Assembly (NCBI GenBank): GCA_021827465.1
Contig: JAKAVX010000044.1
Span: forward strand, 5,825-11,272
Direction: 5' to 3'
From: Deltaproteobacteria bacterium
Lineage (GTDB): Bacteria; Desulfobacterota_B; Binatia; Binatales; Binataceae
Length of the DNA: 5,448 nucleotides
The notes beneath the pieces were generated by a model. That model made no database searches, was not told the DNA's origin, and saw only the letters and a program-made list of their open reading frames with translations. Position 1 is the first letter of the stretch; each line of letters starts with the position of its first letter. A program made the translations under genes and the position numbers. Shown piece after piece: positions 1-5,448 of this stretch.

Positions 1-108
1 GAAAACGTGCCGGTACTCCAGTCGGCCGGCGGATGGAGCAACGCGCAGCGCACCTTCCCGGGCCTCACGGAACTGCTCAGGAAATTTAACGAGGCTATAG
101 CGGCATGA
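1..108 (+). CDS. hsdR: C-terminal end of probable type I restriction endonuclease subunit R (HsdR), 5' truncated by the window
   Basis: Frame 1 is open from the first base and ends at the TGA at 106-108, leaving 35 residues. The tail runs ENVPVLQSAGGWSNAQRTFP and ends GLTELLRKFNEAIAA. This resembles the end of the EcoEI-type HsdR C-terminal domain as I remember it, where a Gly-Gly-rich turn is followed by a phenylalanine, a leucine-rich helix and a final 'LNEALAA'-like stretch. HsdR is the motor and nuclease subunit of a type I restriction complex: it translocates DNA using ATP and cuts when HsdM/HsdS find an unmethylated site. Its stop overlaps the hsdM start (ATGA), as expected in an R-M-S operon. 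The helicase and nuclease domains lie outside the window, so the identity rests on a short tail and on context. Another upstream gene of the same operon remains possible. Confidence 0.6.
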   Translation, partial: ENVPVLQSAGGWSNAQRTFPGLTELLRKFNEAIAA

Positions 109-1523
109 CCGACGTCGTACAAAAACTGTGGGGCTTCTGCCACACCCTTCGCCACGACGGGATCGACTATGGCGATTACATCGAGCAGATTACGTTCCTC
201 CTGTTCCTCAAGATGGCGGAGGAGAAGGGCCTTAATTTGCCGAAGGGCTGCGATTGGAACACGCTGCGGGAAGCAAGTGGCTCCAGCCTTCTCGATGAAT
301 ATTCCGACCTCCTACGAAAGCTCGGCAAGACGCCTGGCATCTTAGGTGATATCTACGCCGAGGCGCAATCCCGCTTCAACAATGCCGTCAATCTCAAGCG
401 GCTCATCAACCTGATCGATGAAGTCGAATGGACCGGGCTTGGCGTTGATGTGAAAGCAGCGGCCTACGAAGGGTTGCTCGAGAAGGCAGCAAGCGAAGGA
501 AAGAAAGGCGCCGGCCAGTATTTCACCCCGCGCGTCCTTATCCAGTCGATTGTGCGCTGCATGAAGCCCGACCCGCGCGCGCATCAGGATTTTGCGATTT
601 CCGATCCGGCTTGCGGTTCCGGAGGCTTCTTGGTCTCCGCTTATGAATGGTTTTTGGAACAAACGAAGGGGGGCGCGATCGATCGGGCGCTCGCCAAACG
701 CGTCCGGACGAAAACATATTACGGGCAGGACTTGGTCGCGCGGCCGCGCCGTCTGGCGCTCATGAACCTCAACTTGCACGGCATCGAGCCGCGCATCGGG
801 TTGGGGGACACGATCTACGAGCCGCCGGGTTCCGATCGTTTCGATGTCGTTCTCACGAACCCTCCTTTCGGCACCAAGGGCGCGAATCAGGCGCCGGAGC
901 GCGAGGACTTCACCATTGCCACATCGAACAAGCAGCTTAACTTCCTGCAGCACGTGATGACGATCCTGAAGCCCGGGGGAAGAGCCGCGGTCGTTTTGCC
1001 GGACAACTGCCTCTTTGAAGACAAGGCCGGCGAGGTGTTCGAGATTCTCATGCAGGACTGCAATCTGCATACGATCTTGCGCTTGCCACGCGGGACGTTT
1101 ACTCCATACAGCCAGGGCGTGAAGGCTAATGTTGTTTTTTTCCAGAAAGGGTTACCGACCGAGAACGTCTGGATTTTCGACGCGCGATCGAACGTTCCCG
1201 GCATCACGAAAAAAGACCGCCCACTTACGTCGCAACATTTTGCTGAGTTTGAGAAGTGCTACAGTGCCGATCCGAACGGGATGTCGAAGCGAAAGGACTT
1301 GGGCGAGGAAGGCCGGTTTCGGAGATTCTCGACAGCGGATCTGAAGAAGCGTAATTTCCGATTGGACATCACCTGGCTCAAGGACGACACGCTTGAAGAT
1401 GCAGACGACCTGCAGGAGCCGCAGGAACTTGCCAATGCGGCGATCACGGAACTTGAAGGCGCCCTCAAAGAACTGCGAGCAATCGTCGGGCTCGTCGAAA
1501 AGGAAGAAGGCATTGCCCAATGA
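105..1523 (+). CDS. hsdM: Type I restriction-modification system, DNA adenine-N6 methyltransferase subunit (HsdM)
   Basis: This 472-residue protein transfers a methyl group from S-adenosylmethionine to adenine N6 within the type I recognition site, acting in the cytoplasm as an M2S complex with HsdS. An N-terminal helical HsdM_N-like region covers about residues 5-130 (LWGFCHTLRHDGIDYGDYIE onwards). The hallmark GQYFTP is at 137-142, the SAM-binding motif I DPACGSGGF at 167-175, and the catalytic motif IV NPPFG at 252-256. The conserved GVKANVVFF strand is at 338-346, and a charged, helical C-terminus follows, probably for contact with HsdS. The length is close to that of the EcoEI/EcoAI (type IB) methylases as I recall them. 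The ATG start overlaps the upstream stop (ATGA); GAGG at 91-94 is a plausible ribosome binding site 10 bases before it. The stop overlaps the hsdS start in the same way. No motif is broken, so an active enzyme is expected. Confidence 0.97.
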   Translation: MTDVVQKLWGFCHTLRHDGIDYGDYIEQITFLLFLKMAEEKGLNLPKGCDWNTLREASGSSLLDEYSDLLRKLGKTPGILGDIYAEAQSRFNNAVNLKRLINLIDEVEWTGLGVDVKAAAYEGLLEKAASEGKKGAGQYFTPRVLIQSIVRCMKPDPRAHQDFAISDPACGSGGFLVSAYEWFLEQTKGGAIDRALAKRVRTKTYYGQDLVARPRRLALMNLNLHGIEPRIGLGDTIYEPPGSDRFDVVLTNPPFGTKGANQAPEREDFTIATSNKQLNFLQHVMTILKPGGRAAVVLPDNCLFEDKAGEVFEILMQDCNLHTILRLPRGTFTPYSQGVKANVVFFQKGLPTENVWIFDARSNVPGITKKDRPLTSQHFAEFEKCYSADPNGMSKRKDLGEEGRFRRFSTADLKKRNFRLDITWLKDDTLEDADDLQEPQELANAAITELEGALKELRAIVGLVEKEEGIAQ

Positions 1524-2881
1524 ACGGCGAGCTTCCTGAAGGCTGGGTGGCGACGACACTCGGGGCCGTTTGTTCCAAGCCGCAATACGGTTGGACGTGT
1601 CGTGCCGCGAAGATCGGCAAGATCAAATACGTTCGGACGACCGACATTTCCAATGGCACGATTGACTGGGCAACTGTTCCCTATTGTGATGAAGCTCCGA
1701 CTGATATTGCCAAATATCGCATCTCGCCTAATGACATTTTGGTCTCGCGGGCCGGCTCGGTGGGCGTCAGTATTCGCGTGGGTAACGTACCGTGCGATGC
1801 TGTGTTTGCTTCGTATCTGATCAGGTTTAAGCCGCTCGACGGTGTCTCACCAGAGTTCGTCGAGTACTTCTTGAAATCTGCTGCTTACTGGCAATCCATC
1901 TCGGAATTCTCGTCTGGCATTGCAATACCAAACGTTAACGCATCAAAGCTAGCGTCCCTTGAACTGCCTCTTGCACCACCGTTTGAGCAACGACGGATCG
2001 TAACCAAGCTAACCGAGCTAATCGGCAGAATCGACAATTGCCGCGAGCATCTCGCACGCGCCCGGGTACTATTGGAGCAGTTTCGGCAAGCCGTTTTGGC
2101 TGCGGCGTGCTCTGGGCGGCTTACAGCGGATTGGAGGCAGAGCCAGGGTCTTGCGATTGAATCGCCGGCATTGCGCTCAACCCTGTCGAATCAACTGCCA
2201 ACACCGACTGTCAACGTGGTTGAGCGGAGCAAGACAGGTGCATTGCCCGACTCTTGGGAATGGGTTGCCCTGGGGCAACTCGGGCACTTTACGGGCGGCG
2301 GCACTCCACCCAAGAATATCGCGGCGCTTTGGAACGGGACGATACCCTGGGTGAGTCCGAAGGATATGAAACGCGCCAGAATAGCTGACGCAATAGACCA
2401 CGTCTCAGAAGCAGCATTTAAAGTATCCCCGATTAAACTGATCCCGACGGGCTCGATCTTGTTTGTGGTTCGTGGCATGATCTTGAACCATACCTTGCCG
2501 ATCGCGATTACCGACATGCCCATTGCTATAAATCAGGACATGAAGGCGCTCACCCCTGCATATAGCGACATGGCCGAGTATATTTTTATCGCTTCACAAT
2601 TTATTGCACAAAAACTTCTTTTTGAGGTCAAAGAAGCAACTCATGGTACACGGCGGCTCGAGACGGCGCTTTTGTTAGGTTGGGCCGTGCCTCTACCTCC
2701 ACTTAAAGAGCAACAGGAAATTGTTCGGCGTGTAACCGCACTGTTTTCGTTTGCTGATTCAATCGAGAGTCGCCTTCAAGGCATTGTCCAGGTCGTTGAG
2801 CACCTGCAACCGTCATTGTTTAGAAAGGCGTTCGACGGCGACTTGATCCAGTCGCGATCAATCCACGCGCCGACGACATAA
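1520..2881 (+). CDS. hsdS: Type I restriction-modification system, DNA specificity subunit (HsdS)
   Basis: This 453-residue subunit sets the DNA sequence recognised by the complex. It is an obvious internal duplication. Target-recognition domain 1 (about residues 5-150) begins LPEGWVATTLG; domain 2 (about 242-390) begins LPDSWEWVALG. Each is followed by a conserved helical spacer: PLAPPFEQRRIV from 150, running to SGRL, and PLPPLKEQQEIV from 391, running to DGDL. The Glu-Gln pair and the glycine of the closing G-x-L are 43 residues apart in both copies, so the two helices that act as a ruler between half-sites have matching length. A linker of about 35 residues (207-241) separates the halves. 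The two recognition domains differ strongly, so a split asymmetric target is expected; its bases cannot be read from sequence. The ATG overlaps the hsdM stop, with a purine-rich GAAGG at 1506-1510 as ribosome binding site. Part of domain 2 is markedly AT-rich. Confidence 0.96.
   Translation: MNGELPEGWVATTLGAVCSKPQYGWTCRAAKIGKIKYVRTTDISNGTIDWATVPYCDEAPTDIAKYRISPNDILVSRAGSVGVSIRVGNVPCDAVFASYLIRFKPLDGVSPEFVEYFLKSAAYWQSISEFSSGIAIPNVNASKLASLELPLAPPFEQRRIVTKLTELIGRIDNCREHLARARVLLEQFRQAVLAAACSGRLTADWRQSQGLAIESPALRSTLSNQLPTPTVNVVERSKTGALPDSWEWVALGQLGHFTGGGTPPKNIAALWNGTIPWVSPKDMKRARIADAIDHVSEAAFKVSPIKLIPTGSILFVVRGMILNHTLPIAITDMPIAINQDMKALTPAYSDMAEYIFIASQFIAQKLLFEVKEATHGTRRLETALLLGWAVPLPPLKEQQEIVRRVTALFSFADSIESRLQGIVQVVEHLQPSLFRKAFDGDLIQSRSIHAPTT
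2843..2861. repeat. Perfect 6-bp inverted repeat (TTGATC / GATCAA, 7-base loop) at the 3' end of hsdS
   Basis: TTGATC at 2843-2848 is exactly mirrored by GATCAA at 2856-2861, separated by seven bases, about 30 bases before the start of the OLD-family gene. It lies within the last codons of hsdS. The stem is short with two G-C pairs, and no T-run follows, so it is not a rho-independent terminator. It could be a small operator or an RNA hairpin near the module junction, or chance. A six-base perfect repeat of this kind is not rare in a window of this length. Confidence 0.25.
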
Positions 2882-2888
2882 TTACGCT

Positions 2889-4634
2889 ATGTACCTACGG
2901 CAACTAAAGATATCCCGGTTCCGATCTTGCAAAGATACTGTTGTCGATCTACAGCCCGACCTAACGGTCTTGGTTGGGGAAAACAATAGCGGAAAGACAA
3001 ATATTATCGACACCGTGCGGTTACTGACATCTCCTCTCAATGGGAGGCGAGATCGCTACGGCGAAGATGCCGACGTGCGCTTTGGTGCGACGCCTCGCAA
3101 TTTCGAAATTGTTGGGGAGTATGGCGGCCTCAGCGATACGCTAAAGGGCCTTCTCATCACGGCGGTGCCAGACCCGACTCAAGACGTTGCCATCTTTGGA
3201 TGTCGTTATGAGCCGGCATCCGCGAATGCTCTATATGGTCGCTTTATCGCGTGGGCGGGCAGATTTGACACTGCAGAGCCGGAGGGTGGTTCAACAACAC
3301 TTATTCGGCACGTTTTCCTTCCAGCCCTTCGGGATGCGCATCAGGCGCTCGGGTCCGGAAGCGCGACGCGGATAATGGCACTCCTGCGCCATTTTCTTCC
3401 GGAAGCGGAGGAAGAGCAATTCCTTGAAGCGGTTCGTAGGGGGGAAGCGCCACCAATGGCCCTGACGCGCATGAATACAGAGATCGGCATAGCCCTGAAC
3501 GAATTGACAAGCGGAGTTCGACCCCAAAGCGCCGAGGTAAAATTCGTGAATGAAACGGTCCAGGACGTTGCTCGGGACCTGCGCTTCAAGCTCGGGGATC
3601 GTGGCGCAGACCTGGGTGAAATCAGGGCGTCCGGTCTTGGATACGCCAATTTGCTTTACATGGCGACCGTGGTTGTCGAATTGACCAAGGCGCAAGAGGC
3701 AGACCTTACACTGTTTCTGGTGGAGGAACCGGAGGCGCATCTACATCCGCAACTCCAGATGCTCGTCCTGGAGTTTCTGCTTGAAAAGGCCAAGGCGTCG
3801 GCGACCCGAGTGACTGCTCCTGGGCAGCCGGAGGGGAGAATCCAAGTGGTCGTTTCGACGCACTCGCCGAATTTGACCGCCTGGGTGCCTCCGAAACATC
3901 TCGTTGTCGTGCGATCAGTCGCAATGGCGAATGAAGTGTCGCCGGGAAGCGCATGCGTTCCGATCGCAATGCTCAATATGGACGTGCCCTCTCTGAAAAA
4001 GATTAATCGCTATCTCGACGTGACGCGCTCCGCTGTTCTCTTCGGTACACGCACCGCGCTCGTTGAGGGTATTGCGGAGGCTCTATTGCTTCCAGTTCTT
4101 GCGAAGAAACTCGTTCTTGCCGCAGATCATGATGGCTGGCTTCGGTTCAAGGGTACGACCCTGGTCCCAATTGATGGTGTCGATTTCCGGCCCTACGTGC
4201 GCATCCTTCTCTCCTCTCACAACGGCTCGCGAACTGCTGATCGCGTAGTCGTTGTGACGGATGCGGACCCTTCGCTACCCGGAAACAGAAAACTCGACCT
4301 TGAAGCACTCGCCGCAGAGCTGGGTGCCGCCGCCGCCCTATCGGTATTTACGAACCAACGAACCCTCGAAAACGATTTGCTTGTTGCGGGTAATGAGGCT
4401 GTTTTAAAGTCAGTGTTCCTGTCCATTCATCCGCACTCCGAGGAACGATGGAACGCCACCGTCGAAACGCGCCCGTCGGCTGATCGGGGAGATGCGTTTG
4501 TGAGCCTGCTCGCCGAGTCAAGGACGCGGAAAGGCGATTTTGCGCAGGAGCTTGCGGCGGCCATAGAAGCAGGGGCGCATTTTGTCGTTCCCGAATACCT
4601 CAGGTTGGCGATTCACAAAATCGGCGAGGCATGA
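2889..4634 (+). CDS. OLD-family ATPase/TOPRIM endonuclease, Gabija GajA-like (class 2 OLD)
   Basis: This 581-residue protein joins an ABC/SMC-type ATPase to a TOPRIM nuclease. The N-terminus MYLRQLKISRFRSCKDTVVD is typical of the family. Walker A GENNSGKT is at 30-37, a signature-like SGLGYANLL at 248-256, Walker B LFLVEEPEAHLHP at 275-287 and the H-loop STHSP at 323-327. The TOPRIM part follows: LVEGIAEALLLPVLA at 391-405 supplies the metal-binding glutamates and VVVTDAD at 454-460 the DxD pair. A late KGDFAQ at 548-553 may carry the family's conserved lysine. The length matches GajA (just under 600 residues). In Gabija, GajA is a DNA nuclease that works with the helicase GajB against phage. 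Here the following gene is such a helicase, overlapping by ATGA. No in-frame ATG, GTG or TTG lies between 2889 and the upstream stop at 2844-2846, so the start is secure, although no Shine-Dalgarno sequence precedes it. A stand-alone class 2 OLD nuclease is the alternative. Confidence 0.9.
   Translation: MYLRQLKISRFRSCKDTVVDLQPDLTVLVGENNSGKTNIIDTVRLLTSPLNGRRDRYGEDADVRFGATPRNFEIVGEYGGLSDTLKGLLITAVPDPTQDVAIFGCRYEPASANALYGRFIAWAGRFDTAEPEGGSTTLIRHVFLPALRDAHQALGSGSATRIMALLRHFLPEAEEEQFLEAVRRGEAPPMALTRMNTEIGIALNELTSGVRPQSAEVKFVNETVQDVARDLRFKLGDRGADLGEIRASGLGYANLLYMATVVVELTKAQEADLTLFLVEEPEAHLHPQLQMLVLEFLLEKAKASATRVTAPGQPEGRIQVVVSTHSPNLTAWVPPKHLVVVRSVAMANEVSPGSACVPIAMLNMDVPSLKKINRYLDVTRSAVLFGTRTALVEGIAEALLLPVLAKKLVLAADHDGWLRFKGTTLVPIDGVDFRPYVRILLSSHNGSRTADRVVVVTDADPSLPGNRKLDLEALAAELGAAAALSVFTNQRTLENDLLVAGNEAVLKSVFLSIHPHSEERWNATVETRPSADRGDAFVSLLAESRTRKGDFAQELAAAIEAGAHFVVPEYLRLAIHKIGEA
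4626..4629 (+). promoter_or_regulatory. Shine-Dalgarno-like GAGG that bears on the helicase start
   Basis: GAGG lies inside the last codons of the OLD-family gene. It ends one base before ATG 4631, too close for normal initiation there, but seven bases before the in-frame GTG at 4637, a normal spacing. If it is used, translation would begin at GTG 4637, two bases after the OLD stop, giving a protein two residues shorter. If instead ribosomes re-initiate by stop-start coupling at the ATGA, ATG 4631 is used. Both starts keep all helicase motifs, so function does not depend on the choice. Confidence 0.4.
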
Positions 4635-5448
4635 CGGTGACCGATGAGCAAAGGCAATTTGCAGAGCACGTGCACGAGGCATTTGTGCAAGCATGTCCCG
4701 GCGCCGGCAAGACCAAGACGATCATAGTCCGACTGGCTGAGATCGCGAAGAGCCTTCCGCCCCGCCGTGGCGTTGCAGTGCTCTCCTTTACCAACAAGGC
4801 AATTGAGGAATTCAGGACACGAAGCTCGGCCGCCGGTGTTGGAGCAATGCTGCGGCATCCGGGGTTCATAGGGACATTCGACGCGTTTGTCCGTCATTTC
4901 CTATTCTCACCGACCGGCGTTGAAGGGAACGACCGTAAACCTCAGATCGTGGACAGCTGGGACAGCCTCGACGTCGAAGTCAGGCTTCAAGGCAGCGATT
5001 CATTCGCTGGTTCAGGCGTGAGCCTGGACCTGTTCGATGCGGACACGAACGAGATCAATCCGACCCGGATCACGAACCGTGGACTGAAAGCTCACGTTAC
5101 AGAGCATCGCGCTCGCTACCAAAGGGCTGCGCAACTGCGCCGACAGCACTGGAACCGGCTTGGGTTCTACTCGGCCAGCGATGCGCGAGCAATCGCGTTG
5201 CGACGAATTCGAGACCCGGCGTGGGCGGGTGCACTTGGCCGTGCGATCTCCGGTCGATTTCAAGAGATCATTGTTGATGAAGCTCAGGACTGCAACCCTC
5301 TCGACCTTGAGGTCCTTTCCTGGCTTCGCCGCCACGGCGTCAAGGTAACTCTCGTATGCGACATGGATCAATCGATCTACGCATTTCGAGACGGTGATCG
5401 CCGGCACCTTGAGGACTTCGCAGAATCGTATAGAGCGGAAGATCGCCT
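4631..5448 (+). CDS. UvrD/Rep-type superfamily 1 helicase, Gabija GajB-like, 3' truncated by the window
   Basis: About 272 codons are present and the frame is still open at the window end. Helicase motifs appear in order: an N-terminal Q-motif region TDEQRQFAEH (4-13), Walker A ACPGAGKTKT (21-30), motif Ia LSFTNKAIEEF (51-61), motif Ib-like GTFDAFVRHF (81-90), Walker B IIVDEAQDCNPLD (213-225) and motif III VCDMDQSIYAFRDG (242-255). These place it in the UvrD/PcrA/Rep group of ATP-driven DNA helicases. The distance from Walker A to DEAQD is about what UvrD shows, so domains 1A and 1B look complete. Domains 2A and 2B, with motifs IV-VI, lie beyond the window. Directly following an OLD nuclease, it is best read as GajB, the Gabija partner thought to sense or process DNA ends and to work with GajA. 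A general repair helicase is less likely given the overlap. The start may be ATG 4631 or GTG 4637. Confidence 0.9.
   Translation, partial: MTVTDEQRQFAEHVHEAFVQACPGAGKTKTIIVRLAEIAKSLPPRRGVAVLSFTNKAIEEFRTRSSAAGVGAMLRHPGFIGTFDAFVRHFLFSPTGVEGNDRKPQIVDSWDSLDVEVRLQGSDSFAGSGVSLDLFDADTNEINPTRITNRGLKAHVTEHRARYQRAAQLRRQHWNRLGFYSASDARAIALRRIRDPAWAGALGRAISGRFQEIIVDEAQDCNPLDLEVLSWLRRHGVKVTLVCDMDQSIYAFRDGDRRHLEDFAESYRAEDR

Noticed and set aside
647..940. Plus-strand open frame (97 codons) within hsdM in another frame
   Set aside because: It is an out-of-frame read across the methylase catalytic region, with no domain of its own and a low-complexity Arg/Ala/Gly composition.
342..1070. Long minus-strand open frame (242 codons) opposite hsdM
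   Set aside because: It lies wholly inside hsdM, which has unmistakable methylase motifs. The antisense translation is rich in Arg and shows no recognisable domain, as expected for a shadow frame in GC-rich coding DNA.
1135..1141. Run of seven T in hsdM as a phase-variation tract
   Set aside because: It encodes Val-Phe-Phe of the conserved GVKANVVFF strand, is short, and the frame is intact. There is no reason to infer slippage-driven switching.
2796..2824. Possible promoter for the OLD gene: TTGAGC, 17-base spacer, TTTAGA
   Set aside because: The -35 box is fair, but the -10 box matches only three of six consensus bases and the site lies inside hsdS coding sequence. It is not strong enough to call.
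5012..5407. Minus-strand open frame (131 codons) opposite the helicase
   Set aside because: It overlaps the helicase segment holding Walker B and motif III on the plus strand and shows no family features of its own.
4635..5448. DNA-repair UvrD or RecB-type housekeeping helicase as the identity of the last gene
   Set aside because: The overlap with an OLD-family nuclease gene and the position in a restriction operon fit a defence helicase better. The truncated sequence keeps this from being fully excluded.

Overview
The window is a compact, one-directional (+ strand) anti-phage defence operon from a bacterium with moderately high GC. Codon choice (many GCG, CGC, CTC and ACG codons) looks proteobacterial, and I lean towards an alpha- or betaproteobacterium, but nothing here fixes the taxon. 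Almost every base is coding. There is no RNA gene, CRISPR array, insertion sequence or convincing terminator, and no gene-free stretch longer than a few bases.

Layout: positions 1-108 hold the last 35 codons of a protein that looks like the C-terminus of an EcoEI-type HsdR (type I restriction subunit). It overlaps by ATGA with hsdM (105-1523, N6-adenine methyltransferase subunit). That in turn overlaps by ATGA with hsdS (1520-2881, specificity subunit with two target-recognition domains). Seven bases after hsdS comes a 581-residue OLD-family protein (2889-4634), an ABC-type ATPase fused to a TOPRIM nuclease. Its end meets, by a third ATGA, a UvrD/Rep-type superfamily 1 helicase (4631 to the window edge, cut off after its N-terminal half).

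The last two genes have the make-up of the Gabija system (GajA nuclease plus GajB helicase), equivalent to a class 2 OLD nuclease with its tandem helicase. The window therefore shows a type I restriction-modification system (R-M-S order) joined almost seamlessly to a Gabija-like module, probably in one transcript. The likely logic is layered defence. HsdM and HsdS methylate host sites, HsdRMS cuts unmodified invading DNA, and the GajA/GajB-like pair acts as a second nuclease-helicase barrier, perhaps on phages that escape or on DNA ends made by restriction. Any functional coupling between the two modules is inference from gene spacing only. All three complete genes are intact, with the expected catalytic motifs, so the system looks functional.
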